64,000 nt of DNA from Acidobacteriaceae bacterium KBS 146 (GCA_000688615.1 JHVA01000001.1:2542001-2606000); one strand, 5' to 3'; counted from the stretch's first letter, positions 52,128 to 60,967 are shown. Program-made: numbers and translations. The notes: generated from the sequence alone by a model not told the origin.

Positions 52128-53858
52128 ATGAATACCATCAATTCTGCCCGCCGCGAACTGCTCAAGCTCGGTGGCATGGGGTTGGCCGCAGCCGCTGCCA
52201 CCGCCGTGCCCTCCGCATATGCCGCTCCACGATCCTCAGGCACCGCCCCGGCGGGAGCCTTCTTCGATATTCGTTCTTATGGTGCGGTGGGCGACGGCAA
52301 GACCATCGACTCTCCGGCAATCAATAAAGCGATCGAAGCTGCAGCCGCTGCCGGGGGTGGCACAGTTTTCTTTCCCGCGGGGACCTGGCTCTCTTTTTCA
52401 ATCCGGCTCAAGAGCCACGTGGCTCTTTATCTTTCGCAAGGCTGCATCCTTGAAGCTGCCGCATCCCCGCTGCCTGGACAGACCACAGGCTATAACGGCG
52501 GAACCTACGATGCCGCCGAGCCCAACACTGCATGGGATGCCTACCAGGACTACGGCCACAATCACTGGAAGAATTCGCTGATCTGGGGCATCGACCTTCA
52601 GGACGTCTCCATCACCGGCCCCGGCCTGATCTACGGCAAGGGCCTCAGCTTCGGTGCGGGACCAGGCCGTCCTCCCGGAGCACCCAAGAACGTGGGGTTT
52701 GGTCCGGAGCGCCTTCCCGGAGCGTCGACACCTCCGCCAGCGCGTCCTGCTCGGGGCGACTTCCCCATGTACCAGGCCGAGCAGGCTGGAGTCGGCAACA
52801 AGGCCATCGCAATGAAGAATTGCCGCAACGTCATCTTCCGCGATTTCTCCATCCTCAAGGGGGGACACTTCGGGTTCCTGCTCACTGGCGTCGACAATCT
52901 CACCATCGACAACATCACGATCGACACCGATCGTGACGGTATCGATATCGACTGCTGCCGCAACGTCCGCGTCTCCAACTGCTTCGTCAACTCACCGTGG
53001 GACGATGGCATCTGCCCCAAATCGAGCTACGCTCTCGGCTATGCGCGCGCGACCGAGAATATGACCATCACCAACTGCTACGTGGCCGGTTCCTACGAGC
53101 TCGGCACCATGCTCAACGGCACCTACAAGCGATTCGCCCCCGACACGCAGCACGTCGCCCACAACGGACGCATCAAGTGCGGGACGGAGTCCAACGGCGG
53201 CTTCAAGAACATCACCATCTCGAACTGCGTCTTCGATGCCTGCATGGGCCTCGCGCTTGAGAGCGAAGACGGCGCCCTCTGCGAGGACATCGCCATCTCC
53301 AACATCACCATGCGCGATGTGGTGAATGCTCCCCTCTTCTTCCGCCTCGGTGCTCGCCTGCGCGGGCCCAAGGAGAGCACGAAGGTCGGCACGCTGCAGC
53401 GTGTCGTCGTCGACAACCTCGTCAGCTACAACACCGTTCCGCATATCTCGTCCATCCTCAGCGGCATTCCGGATCATCCCCTGCAGGACATCAAGCTCTC
53501 CAACATCTACATCCAGCACCAGGGTGGAGGAACGGCCGAGGACGCGAAGATCGACATGCCGGAAAAAGAAGCTGCGTATCCCGATCCGGGAATGTTCGGC
53601 CGCACGACACCATCGCAGGGATTCTTCCTGCGCCACGTCAATCGTCTTGAGATGAGCCATGTCGAGGTCGCACCCGCTTCGCCGGATGCTCGCCCCAGCT
53701 TCTACCTTGAAGGCGTTAACCGCGCTGACTTTATCGCGGTCACCGCACCCACCAGCCCCTCTGCTTTTGCGCTTCACAAAGTGACAGATCTTCGCGTCGC
53801 GATCAGTCGAGCCGCGAAAGACACGCAGCTGGAGAATGCCGACAACCAGACTCTCTAA
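52128..53858 (+). CDS. Tat-exported GH28-family pectinase-like glycoside hydrolase
   Basis: A 576-residue right-handed beta-helix enzyme. A Tat-type signal (SARRELLKLGGMGLAAAAATAV) precedes the GH28 opening YGAVGDGKTIDSPAINKAIEAAAAAGGGTVFFPAG. Later parallel-beta coils include NITIDTDRDGIDIDCCRNVRVSNCFVNSPWDDGICPKSS, giving the catalytic Asp cluster, and GRIKCGTESNGGFKNI, which has the family's RIK substrate contact. A Gly/Pro-rich insertion (FGAGPGRPPGAPKNVGFGPER) lies between coils. It probably cuts polygalacturonan or rhamnogalacturonan outside the cytosol. No Shine-Dalgarno is visible before ATG; TAGCAT ten bases upstream may be a -10 box, which would make the mRNA nearly leaderless. A GH106-like gene lies nearby. 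Confidence 0.88.
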   Translation: MNTINSARRELLKLGGMGLAAAAATAVPSAYAAPRSSGTAPAGAFFDIRSYGAVGDGKTIDSPAINKAIEAAAAAGGGTVFFPAGTWLSFSIRLKSHVALYLSQGCILEAAASPLPGQTTGYNGGTYDAAEPNTAWDAYQDYGHNHWKNSLIWGIDLQDVSITGPGLIYGKGLSFGAGPGRPPGAPKNVGFGPERLPGASTPPPARPARGDFPMYQAEQAGVGNKAIAMKNCRNVIFRDFSILKGGHFGFLLTGVDNLTIDNITIDTDRDGIDIDCCRNVRVSNCFVNSPWDDGICPKSSYALGYARATENMTITNCYVAGSYELGTMLNGTYKRFAPDTQHVAHNGRIKCGTESNGGFKNITISNCVFDACMGLALESEDGALCEDIAISNITMRDVVNAPLFFRLGARLRGPKESTKVGTLQRVVVDNLVSYNTVPHISSILSGIPDHPLQDIKLSNIYIQHQGGGTAEDAKIDMPEKEAAYPDPGMFGRTTPSQGFFLRHVNRLEMSHVEVAPASPDARPSFYLEGVNRADFIAVTAPTSPSAFALHKVTDLRVAISRAAKDTQLENADNQTL

Positions 53859-53876
53859 GGAGAAACCTCGCAAACG

Positions 53877-53931
53877 GATTTGGCCCCACACTTCGCAGGA
53901 GTCTCCTCCCTGCAAAGCCCGGGGCCAAATC
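53877..53931. terminator. Bidirectional terminator between convergent genes
   Basis: GATTTGGCCCC (53877-53887) pairs GGGGCCAAATC (53921-53931), 11 bp with no mismatch; the loop itself can fold (GGAG/CTCC). It is followed by TTTCT. It lies between the GH28 gene and the convergent SnoaL-like gene. Confidence 0.75.
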
Positions 53932-53942
53932 TTTCTATCGCC

Positions 53943-54347
53943 TCAACTTTTCGTCAGGTCCTGAAAGACCTCCCACAAACTCCGCTCTACCCAGTTGTGC
54001 AGAAGCTTTCCATCTTCACCAACCTCCCACACTGCGGTCCCCGTAAATGAGATCGGCCGCTGATCTGGCGGCATCCCCAGAAAGCCATTATTCTTCCCCG
54101 TTACCCTCCACCGCGAGGCCACACGACTGCCATCTTCGTTCTGAAAGGTCTCAAGCGATTCGAAGTGGAAGTCCTCAATCTTTCCCAAGAACTGTGTCAC
54201 CCAAGCGATAAAGTTTTCCTTGCCCACAAGATCTACATCGCCTGTCGTAATCACGAAGTCATCCGCAACAAAATTGCGAATCGCATCCGGGTTGCGGGCC
54301 TTCCACACAGAGTCCCAAAAACTCTCCACGATCTTGACTGAGTTCAT
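53943..54347 (-). CDS. SnoaL-like / NTF2-fold protein
   Basis: A 134-residue single-domain protein of the NTF2-like fold. Typical pieces are VESFWDSVWKARNPDAIRNFVADDFVIT, IAWVTQFLGKIEDFHF, RVASRWRVTGKNNG and FTGTAVWEVGEDGKLLHNWVE, in the order seen in SnoaL-like polyketide-cyclase relatives. Start ATG 54347 (MNSVKIVES) with AAAGGTGAGG upstream is preferred over an in-frame start 8 codons earlier. It lies 88 bp from the GH106-like gene on the same strand, so may be cotranscribed. The substrate is unknown; many such proteins are small-molecule binders rather than enzymes. Confidence 0.78.
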   Translation of the reverse strand: MNSVKIVESFWDSVWKARNPDAIRNFVADDFVITTGDVDLVGKENFIAWVTQFLGKIEDFHFESLETFQNEDGSRVASRWRVTGKNNGFLGMPPDQRPISFTGTAVWEVGEDGKLLHNWVERSLWEVFQDLTKS

Positions 54348-54435
54348 CGTCCTCACCTTTCGTTTCGACACTTAAAAAGTTAGAGAAATTTAGAGATGAT
54401 CTGCAAATGCAGAATGGTTCGGCCGTCCTGACGCA

Positions 54436-56640
54436 TCACCGGACCACGAGTACACGAGCCTCATAAGCATTCAACGAAAGCTTGACGGATCTTTCACTTG
54501 CTTTCCCTGCCGCATTCACCTCCGTTATTTCGCCAGTCGCGGCATCCCACTGCTCGACCCGCTTTCCTGTGCCGTGCAGCAGTACCTTGCCGTTCAACAC
54601 CTGCGGTCCTTCGTTGAACAGAAGATAGACATCCGCATCCTTCAGTCGACGTTTCATGACACGGAGGGCACCCTGTGGTTTCTCAAAGCTGACATCCGGT
54701 TCTTTCACGACACTGCGCAGAGCCTGCTCTATCGCTGGAGGCACCACCTGCGCTGCTGGCGGCTGCGCAGGTGGCTGTGCCGGCGGCGTGGGCGTGGCCT
54801 CAAGCTGCTCCTTGACCTCCACCTTTGCGCACGCAAAGTCGTCTGGCTTCGCCGCTCGCGCGTCGCGATACGATCGCCCTGAGATCATCGTCGGCAGATG
54901 GTCCAGAAACAATACGCCTCCTCCACCTTGAGCAAACGTACGCAACCGATCAAGCGCATCCTGCGAGATCACGGACTCTCCCGGCAGAATCACCGTCGTG
55001 TAGCGATTGCCGCTCATCGTCTCGAACGATCCCTTTTCCGCTTTCAGATCCTTCGACAGAGCATCCTCGCTCACGATATCGAAGTCGATCTGCCGCTCTG
55101 AGAGCATCCTCTCGGTGGAGACAAAGGCCCGGTCCGCCGCCTCGTCGCCCAGCCACATCGCACTCGATGGCAGATACAACGCAACCGAAGCTGCGGGCCT
55201 TCCCATTGAAAGCAGATAGCTCATGCGCCGCACATACTCCAGCAGCTGCGGATAGCCTGCTTCCTTCATGTAAGGCGATCCGCTTCTGCCGCCCGTGCTC
55301 GCCGGGAAGTACATCGTCTCCACGAGATTGACGCCGCGCACAAACTGCTCGTTCAGAATGTATCGGGCCATGTCCACATCGGGCTCGGGCCTGTAGGCGG
55401 CAAACGTCTCCGTAAACGCGCGAGGCTTGCCGTAGACGTGCGATACCGACGACGCCAGTCGCGGGAAGTCAGAGATCGTGTCCTTCCAGATCTGGTGCCA
55501 GATCGAATCGATCCCTGGGACCTGCACGTCGCGCATATCGCGAAAGAACTCGCCCTCGCTGCGTACCAGGCTCATCTCCATCTCTTCGTGATTCAGGTGG
55601 ACCTGGTACTCCAGATGATTCTCCGCACACCAATCTCCCTGCGGCTTGAAGAATCCATCCCGGAACATCTGTGAGAAGACGTCGTAGTAGTCCGCTTTGA
55701 CCCGCCGATCTTTCTCCGTCATCTCTGTGGGCTTTGCGAACAAGCTGGCGAGGTACGGTCGCACATCGTATCCCTTGATCTCGCGAAAGCGGTCAAAGAA
55801 CTTCGGTGTCCAGGGCAGTCCGCGAATCGAATAGTCCGGCTCGTCGCCGCGAAACCCCAGAATGGTTTTGCCGAACTCGTCACCGACATACTTCCTGTAC
55901 TGCTCGTGGGTGAACTTCAGGAACTGTTCTGTCGCAGCTGGGTCCAGGTAGTCTTCGAGCGACTGCGATCCATCCTTTACGTTCTTCGGATTCGTATCGC
56001 TCCGCGTTGGCGATGTGCTGAAGCGGTGCTCCACGATCGTCACCGTCCACGCACCCGCGGGGGCCGTCCACTTCATACTCCCGTTGGCAAATGGAATCGT
56101 CTCCGTACCGGTCCCGTCCTGGCTCGTCGCTGTTACCGCCACCGTCTCCGGCTTCAACGTGCGCTCCACGACATCGCCTCCATGTACCGGAATCGTCTCT
56201 GCAATTACCAGAGCCTGCATACGCAGCTCAGGCTTTTCCGCTGTAAACTTCCCACCCGCAAATCCACTTGGATACCCGGCGTCATCGACGATCCATACCC
56301 GCATGTCGCGTTTCTTTGCCTCGTCCACAAACTTGCGAAAGAACGCGAAATACTCCGCCGAGAGGTACGCGAACGGCGCTCCGCGTCCATACTGCGCCGT
56401 CACCGCGCGATAGCCCAGGCGCTTCATCGTATCGAGATCGCGCTGAATCACCTCTTCGGTAATCGCTCCATTCAGGCCGTAGTAGGGCTCCGGGCCATAC
56501 TCTGAGGCGGGATTCACCCACTGCTTCACCACCTCTGCTGCCGTGGGCATCTGAATGCGCTGCCACGCAGGTTGCTCGGCCCCTGCTGCTCCCTGCATCA
56601 GGGCCATCATCCCAACCACCACTCCAACGCTTCGGATCAC
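54436..56640 (-). CDS. GH106-like glycoside hydrolase (alpha-L-rhamnosidase type)
   Basis: A 734-residue secreted protein with an N-terminal signal (GVVVGMMALMQGAAGA). The first part (NPASEYGPEPYYGLNGAITEEVIQRDLDTMKRLGYRAVTAQYG) and the central catalytic-barrel block ENHLEYQVHLNHEEMEMSLVRSEGEFFRDMRDVQVPGIDSIWHQIW match the large rhamnosidase family GH106 in style. The C-terminal region holds a glutamine-amidotransferase-like tail with a Pro-rich linker (EATPTPPAQPPAQPPAAQVVPPA). Start GTG 56640 has GGGAGAG upstream. With the nearby GH28 gene it suggests rhamnogalacturonan breakdown. Family assignment is moderately confident, and the catalytic residues were not pinned down. Confidence 0.7.
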   Translation of the reverse strand: MIRSVGVVVGMMALMQGAAGAEQPAWQRIQMPTAAEVVKQWVNPASEYGPEPYYGLNGAITEEVIQRDLDTMKRLGYRAVTAQYGRGAPFAYLSAEYFAFFRKFVDEAKKRDMRVWIVDDAGYPSGFAGGKFTAEKPELRMQALVIAETIPVHGGDVVERTLKPETVAVTATSQDGTGTETIPFANGSMKWTAPAGAWTVTIVEHRFSTSPTRSDTNPKNVKDGSQSLEDYLDPAATEQFLKFTHEQYRKYVGDEFGKTILGFRGDEPDYSIRGLPWTPKFFDRFREIKGYDVRPYLASLFAKPTEMTEKDRRVKADYYDVFSQMFRDGFFKPQGDWCAENHLEYQVHLNHEEMEMSLVRSEGEFFRDMRDVQVPGIDSIWHQIWKDTISDFPRLASSVSHVYGKPRAFTETFAAYRPEPDVDMARYILNEQFVRGVNLVETMYFPASTGGRSGSPYMKEAGYPQLLEYVRRMSYLLSMGRPAASVALYLPSSAMWLGDEAADRAFVSTERMLSERQIDFDIVSEDALSKDLKAEKGSFETMSGNRYTTVILPGESVISQDALDRLRTFAQGGGGVLFLDHLPTMISGRSYRDARAAKPDDFACAKVEVKEQLEATPTPPAQPPAQPPAAQVVPPAIEQALRSVVKEPDVSFEKPQGALRVMKRRLKDADVYLLFNEGPQVLNGKVLLHGTGKRVEQWDAATGEITEVNAAGKASERSVKLSLNAYEARVLVVR

Positions 56641-56822
56641 GCGACTCTCCCTCTCATCTCAAACACGCCTCAGCATGTCTCGTCGGTCTATCTCTTTCTA
56701 CTGATCAACATGGGAAATAGTTTCACCGGAAACACAACCTCCGTTCCTTCCCTCCCAAGGAAAAGATTGTGCTCAGGGCTGCCCCATGGTTTCATCATCT
56801 TGCGGACATTCAGGAGCCTTGC

Positions 56823-57527
56823 ATGCCTTATCTCATCTCACGCGCAGGCCAGACCTACGGCCCTTATACCCTCGAGGACCTGCAGCGTTACGTCGCCACC
56901 GGCAACGTTCTTCTTACCGATCTCGCAAAGTCAGACGAGATGCCAGACTGGCTTCCTGTCGCCCAGATCCTCAACCCGGCCACTGGAGCCATACCCGTTA
57001 CAGGCGTACCTGCGCCACCCTACACTCCTCCCGCAGCTGCTTACGGACAACCGCCCGCCTACGCGGTTTCCCCTTACTCGGACCCTCCCAATCTTCACTG
57101 GGCCCTGGTCTTGCTGCTCGCGATCTGCACCTGCGGACTCTTTGCCGTCATCTGGGACTTCGTTCAGGTTCTATGGATGAAACGCGTCGAACCGCAGACG
57201 CGAGCGTTTCCCTACTTCATCGCCTACGCCGTGCTCTCGTTCCTCAATGGAGGACTCTCCATGCGAGCCAGCGCCTTTGCCATGCATACAGGCCACCGGC
57301 ATACTTCTCCGCTCTCCATCCTCATCAGCATCGCCGTATTCGTCCTCGTCATCATCTATCGCTTCTCCATGCGCGACTCGCTGGAGCAGCATTACAACAG
57401 CACCGAACCCATCGGGCTGCGTCTTGGCCCCATCATGACCTTCTTCTTCGGCGGGCTCTACTTCCAGTACCACTTCAACCAGATCAACGCCGCCAAGCAG
57501 GCGCTTCGCTACCGTAGCGGGTTGTAA
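56823..57527 (+). CDS. GYF-domain membrane protein
   Basis: A 234-residue protein. The N-terminal GYF-2-like domain (about residues 1-60: MPYLISRAGQTYGPYTLEDLQRYVATGNVLLTDLAKSDEMPDWLPVAQIL) is followed by a Pro/Tyr/Ala-rich linker (PPAAAYGQPPAYAV). A DUF4234-like membrane part has about four helices (WALVLLLAICTCGLFAVIWDFVQVLWMKR, YFIAYAVLSFLNGGLSM, PLSILISIAVFVLVIIYRFSMR, PIMTFFFGGLYFQYHFNQINAAK). Start ATG 56823 has CAGGAG upstream. The DUF2752 gene follows 1 bp after the stop. Function unknown; the GYF domain suggests binding to proline-rich partners. Confidence 0.75.
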   Translation: MPYLISRAGQTYGPYTLEDLQRYVATGNVLLTDLAKSDEMPDWLPVAQILNPATGAIPVTGVPAPPYTPPAAAYGQPPAYAVSPYSDPPNLHWALVLLLAICTCGLFAVIWDFVQVLWMKRVEPQTRAFPYFIAYAVLSFLNGGLSMRASAFAMHTGHRHTSPLSILISIAVFVLVIIYRFSMRDSLEQHYNSTEPIGLRLGPIMTFFFGGLYFQYHFNQINAAKQALRYRSGL

Positions 57528-57528
57528 T

Positions 57529-57951
57529 ATGCCCATCAGCGCATCAGAACAGACGGCTCATCTTCGGCGCAGCCTCATCGCGCCGAAGATGAGCCGTCCC
57601 GCCATCGGCATACAACGACGAACCCTCCTGGCTGGAACTCTTGCCGTGCTGGCCGCCGCGGCGATGCTGTTCTTCTTTCCACCCGCCCGATACGACTTCT
57701 ATCCGCAGTGCCCCGTCCACCAGATCTTTGGAATCCTCTGCCCCGGATGTGGGACCACCCGCGCTCTGGCCGCTCTGCTTCACGGTCATGTTGTCGAAGC
57801 TCTCCAGCTCAATACTCTTACCGTACTGGGCCTACCCGTGGTGATCGCCTGGCTGCTCTTCTCAGGCCAGCGACCGCTGCGGCCTTCTCTTGCAATCATC
57901 TATGCGGCGCTTGTCGTTACAGCCCTCTTCACCGTCGGACGCAATCTCTAG
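57529..57951 (+). CDS. DUF2752-family membrane protein
   Basis: A protein of 140 residues from the first ATG. The DUF2752 motif is clear: YPQCPVHQIFGILCPGCGTTRALAALL with its cysteine pattern, between two or three hydrophobic helices (GTLAVLAAAAMLFFFPPA, VLGLPVVIAWLLFSG, AIIYAALVVTALFTVG). Starting at ATG 57589 (MSRPAIGIQRR) would drop the first 20 residues, and the region before it holds a 19-bp perfect hairpin that would block a ribosome. It is probably cotranscribed with the GYF-domain gene just upstream. Function unknown. Confidence 0.75.
   Translation: MPISASEQTAHLRRSLIAPKMSRPAIGIQRRTLLAGTLAVLAAAAMLFFFPPARYDFYPQCPVHQIFGILCPGCGTTRALAALLHGHVVEALQLNTLTVLGLPVVIAWLLFSGQRPLRPSLAIIYAALVVTALFTVGRNL
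57552..57598 (+). repeat. 19-bp perfect inverted repeat near the start of the DUF2752 gene
   Basis: GACGGCTCATCTTCGGCGC (57552-57570) and its exact complement (57580-57598) flank a 9-base loop. The 3' arm includes an in-frame ATG (57589). It is among the most stable hairpins in the window and sits in a spot where coding and regulatory roles conflict. Confidence 0.85.
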
Positions 57952-57966
57952 CGAATACAAAAAGCA

Positions 57967-57994
57967 AAGCGGCCGGACAAATGTCCGGCCGCTT
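57967..57994. terminator. Rho-independent terminator, bidirectional
   Basis: AAGCGGCCGGACA (57967-57979) pairs TGTCCGGCCGCTT (57982-57994) with a 2-base loop, 13 bp of stem, followed by CTTGTTTTG. It separates the DUF2752 gene from the convergent bactofilin gene, ending transcription from both. Confidence 0.88.
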
Positions 57995-58015
57995 CTTGTT
58001 TTGTATCTCAGAACG

Positions 58016-58531
58016 CTACACCGTAACCGGCTCCGCTGCTGCAGGCTGCGCCGATCCACCCTTCAGATCGGTGCCACCGGGCTTGCGAATGTCGATTCCG
58101 CCCTTGAAGAAGGCGCCGTCCTCAATGGAGATACGCGCTGCGATGACGTCTCCAGTCAAGGAGCCTTCGCTGCGAATATCCACACGATCGCTGGCCTGGC
58201 AGTTGCCTCTCACCTTGCCCAGCACGACAACCTCGCGCGCTACGATGTTCGCCGCGACCTGACCGTTGCGGCCTACGGTCACTCGATTACCCGGAAGGTT
58301 GATTGCACCTTCAACCTTGCCGTCGATATACAGTGACTCAGAGCCCGTAACCTCGCCCTTGACGACGAGCGACTTTCCAATCGTAGCCTGCTCGCCCGTG
58401 CCGGGAGCAGCAGTGGTTCCTGCACCGGGAGAAGCCGTACGCGGAGGCTCAAAGCTCGGCGCCGGGGGAGTCGGCCGCGACGGTTCTGGAGTTGAGGGGC
58501 TGTTACTTCCCGGCTGATTCGGTTTCCACAT
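58016..58531 (-). CDS. Bactofilin (polymer-forming cytoskeletal protein)
   Basis: A 171-residue protein. A Pro/Ser/Thr-rich disordered N-terminus (about 1-45) precedes the bactofilin beta-helix (about 48-150: QATIGKSLVVKGEVTGSESLYIDGKVEGAINLPGNRVTVGRNGQVAANIVAREVVVLGKVRGN). Bactofilins polymerise without nucleotides and organise the envelope or cell shape. A single copy is seen here, without a neighbouring peptidase of the LmdC/M23 type. The tail is Ala/Pro/Val-rich. Its 3' end faces the DUF2752 gene across the terminator. Confidence 0.9.
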   Translation of the reverse strand: MWKPNQPGSNSPSTPEPSRPTPPAPSFEPPRTASPGAGTTAAPGTGEQATIGKSLVVKGEVTGSESLYIDGKVEGAINLPGNRVTVGRNGQVAANIVAREVVVLGKVRGNCQASDRVDIRSEGSLTGDVIAARISIEDGAFFKGGIDIRKPGGTDLKGGSAQPAAAEPVTV

Positions 58532-58915
58532 AGATATAAATTTCCTTTCCTCGCTACAGGAGATGACCCCTCTGCGGGCTCCACTCGGCGCGTCTCACAC
58601 TGGCACACGCTCCGTTTTCACGATACTACTCCGCTCACGTTCGTGATTTACGGAAGATTCACAAGGTATTCCACAGTTTCTGCACCTTCTTCAACAACCC
58701 GGGAAGTCTTTCCATCGTTTAAGAAATTTCTTCCCACACGTAACCCCTTTTATTCCACTCCCCAAAAGTGTCACCACGGTTTTTGTCTCAAACTCACAAC
58801 TCTCGGCTAGCATGGCTGCATTCTTTGGCCGCGAAAACTTCCGCGAGCCTCTTCTCTAATCAGGCCGGCTCTCACCGAACCCCATAGAGCTGGCCTCCTA
58901 CCCCTTGAGTCCGCC
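58532..58915. other. Intergenic region, no gene found
   Basis: A 384-bp gap between the divergent bactofilin gene and the exported-protein gene at 58916. It is somewhat lower in GC than its surroundings and shows no credible open frame. TAGCAT at 58808-58813 could be part of a -10 element. Nothing else was recognised. Confidence 0.5.
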
Positions 58916-59605
58916 GTGAAGCCCCTGTCTCTCCTGTTCCTGTTAAGTCTGGCGCCCCTTCCCGCCAGCGGCTTCGCAGCCGCCCCTAAGACCCATACCG
59001 TCGCCCTCGGCGCTCCCCGAAGAGTCTCCTACACGCAGCCCGACGCCACCCCCGAGGCCCAGATCGACCAGACCTCAGCCATCAAGGTTCGTCCCCTCAT
59101 CGTGGATGGCCGTCAAAAAGACTGGACCACCGGCAACACCCACGAGATTACCGACCGCACCTTTGCCATCCGGAGAGCTCTGCGAGTCAATGACGCCCTT
59201 CCGTCCGACACGGCTCCCCGCTGGATCTGGCAGCCGGGGCCCTGGATCACCGTGGATCGCGTCACTGGCCACATCACGGCGCTGCATCTTCCTGACTTCG
59301 ATCCTCTCGTCTCCGAGGCGGTCTGGTTTCGGGACTACGCCGCCTATTGTGGAACCTCTTCCACCGCCAAAGGCGCAAGCCTCTACGTCATCGTCGCCCA
59401 GCTCGGGGCGCGCCGGCCCGTCGTCCAGAAACGCATCGGCCCCTGGCCCCAACCCAACCACGCCTCCCCTGTCTGCGCTCCGGCAAAATGGGATCGCCTT
59501 CCCCTCCGGGTCACGATCGAACCGGCAGGCGGTGAAAGTTCCACTTATGATGTCGTAGGAACCTCTTCAATCATTGAAGAAGGTGACAACGACGACAGCA
59601 ACTGA
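58916..59605 (+). CDS. Exported protein of unknown function
   Basis: A 229-residue protein starting with GTG at 58916 and a signal peptide (KPLSLLFLLSLAPLPASGFA). The mature part contains HEITDRTFAIRRALRVNDALPSD, WIWQPGPWITVDRVTGHITALHLPDFD and SEAVWFRDYAAYCG, likely a beta-rich fold with a disulphide (two Cys). The final residues are acidic (EEGDNDDSN). No known family is recognised. It is divergent from the bactofilin gene and is followed by a repeat copy. Confidence 0.6.
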   Translation: MKPLSLLFLLSLAPLPASGFAAAPKTHTVALGAPRRVSYTQPDATPEAQIDQTSAIKVRPLIVDGRQKDWTTGNTHEITDRTFAIRRALRVNDALPSDTAPRWIWQPGPWITVDRVTGHITALHLPDFDPLVSEAVWFRDYAAYCGTSSTAKGASLYVIVAQLGARRPVVQKRIGPWPQPNHASPVCAPAKWDRLPLRVTIEPAGGESSTYDVVGTSSIIEEGDNDDSN

Positions 59606-59654
59606 CACCATACTGTTCTAACGGTGCTCGTCATTCAGACGGGAGGATTCGTCC

Positions 59655-59686
59655 TTCTGAGGCGAAGCCGAAGAATCCCTGTATTT
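59655..59686. repeat. 32-bp repeat, inverted copy of 19593-19624
   Basis: Perfect complement of the 32-base segment at 19593-19624, in the gap after the 58916 gene. It contains GGCGAAGCCGAAGAATCCC on this strand. Confidence 0.75.
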
Positions 59687-59793
59687 CGCCAATACCGCCA
59701 TAATTCCTCAGGCTTTGCTGCCACAAATGCATCAACCCACGAAGCTTTCCCGCATCTGGTAAAAAGAAAGAAATTTGTAAGAAGGATTCTCCT

Positions 59794-59985
59794 TTGAGAC
59801 TTCTCATCGCATTTCTGCTTCCGTGGTTTACCTTTTTCACCATCGGACGCCCGTTTGCCGGTGTGATCTGTCTTGTGCTGCAGGTCACTCTTATCGGGTG
59901 GATTCCCGCCACCATCTGGGCGGTCTATGCGCTCAGTCAGTACAAGACCGATCAAAAGATTCGACGCGCCGTTCATCGCAGCTAA
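59794..59985 (+). CDS. YqaE/Pmp3-like small membrane protein
   Basis: A 63-residue protein with two hydrophobic helices (LLIAFLLPWFTFFTIG and GVICLVLQVTLIGWIPATIWAVYAL), resembling the Pmp3/YqaE proteolipid family linked to salt or membrane stress in other organisms. The tail is basic (YKTDQKIRRAVHRS). The start is TTG at 59794 with AAGGA 8 bases ahead. It lies 40 bp before the quinone oxidoreductase gene and is probably cotranscribed with it. Moderate confidence because of its small size. Confidence 0.65.
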   Translation: MRLLIAFLLPWFTFFTIGRPFAGVICLVLQVTLIGWIPATIWAVYALSQYKTDQKIRRAVHRS

Positions 59986-60025
59986 AAATTAACGTCTCTC
60001 TCACGCAGGCACTGGAGGGCTTTCC

Positions 60026-60967
60026 ATGAAGGTCATGCGCCTTGCCGATTCCGGCAACTCCCCCAAGCTGGTTGAAGCTACATTGCCGGATCCAGTACCC
60101 GCTTCAGGACAGGTCGTCGTTCGCGTCTCGGCCGCCGGCGTTACCCCAACCGAGCTGGCATGGTATCCCACCACCCATGATCCCTCAGGAACTCCACGGA
60201 CCGGCGCTGTTCCCGCACATGAGTTCTCCGGCAGTGTCGCCGCCGTTGGCCCCAATGTGTACGACTTTACCCTGGGCCAGTCCGTCTTCGGCATGAACGA
60301 CTGGTTCGCCCAGGGCGCTGTGGCGGAGCTGTGCCTGACCGACGCCGCTTCCATCGCTCCATCCCCCATCACCCTCACCCCGACCCAGGCCGCCTCCGTG
60401 CCCATTGGAGCCCTCACCGCCTGGCAGGGCCTCTTCGAGCACGGCCATCTGCACCCCGGCGACCGTGTCCTCATTCATGGAGCCGCAGGATCTGTGGGCC
60501 ACTTTGCCGTCCAGATCGCGCATCTGCATGGCGCCCACGTCATCGCGACCGCATCGCGTCATAACTTCGATCTCGTTCGGCAACTCGGAGCGGACGAGAT
60601 CATCGACTACCACAGCACGCGTTTTGAACAAGCTGTCACCGAGCCCGTGGATATTGTCTTCGACACGGTTGGAGGCGATACCCTTCTCCGCTCTCTGTCG
60701 CTCGTCAAACCCGGCCGGTATGCCGTCACCATCGCCGCGGACAAAGAGTCCTCGGAAGACCCCCGCGTCCAACACGCCTTCTTCATCGTCAAACCCAACC
60801 AGCGTCAGCTGATGGAGATCGCTGCGCTCATCGACACCGGCAAACTCCGCACCCTCATTGATGCCGTCGTTCCCTTCGCCGAGGCCGAAGCCGCCTACAG
60901 CGGCAAGATCGCTGGCCGAAACGGACATGGGAAGCTCGTCATCGCCGTCGACCCACCCACTGTTTAA
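60026..60967 (+). CDS. NADPH:quinone oxidoreductase-like enzyme (MDR superfamily)
   Basis: A 313-residue zeta-crystallin-type enzyme without zinc ligands. The opening MKVMRLADSGNSPKLVEATLPDP and HEFSGSVAAVGPNVYDF are typical. The nucleotide-binding block is IHGAAGSVGHFAVQIAHLHGAHVIATAS, and further on IVFDTVGGDTLLRSL. It uses NADPH to reduce quinones or electrophilic alkenes in the cytosol. Start ATG 60026 has GGAGGG upstream. It follows the small YqaE-like gene. Confidence 0.9.
   Translation: MKVMRLADSGNSPKLVEATLPDPVPASGQVVVRVSAAGVTPTELAWYPTTHDPSGTPRTGAVPAHEFSGSVAAVGPNVYDFTLGQSVFGMNDWFAQGAVAELCLTDAASIAPSPITLTPTQAASVPIGALTAWQGLFEHGHLHPGDRVLIHGAAGSVGHFAVQIAHLHGAHVIATASRHNFDLVRQLGADEIIDYHSTRFEQAVTEPVDIVFDTVGGDTLLRSLSLVKPGRYAVTIAADKESSEDPRVQHAFFIVKPNQRQLMEIAALIDTGKLRTLIDAVVPFAEAEAAYSGKIAGRNGHGKLVIAVDPPTV

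Noticed and set aside
59631..59976. Minus-strand frames in the gap and over the YqaE-like gene
   Set aside because: They pass through the 32-bp repeat and have no start signals; the TTG-started plus-strand gene with two clear helices is preferred.
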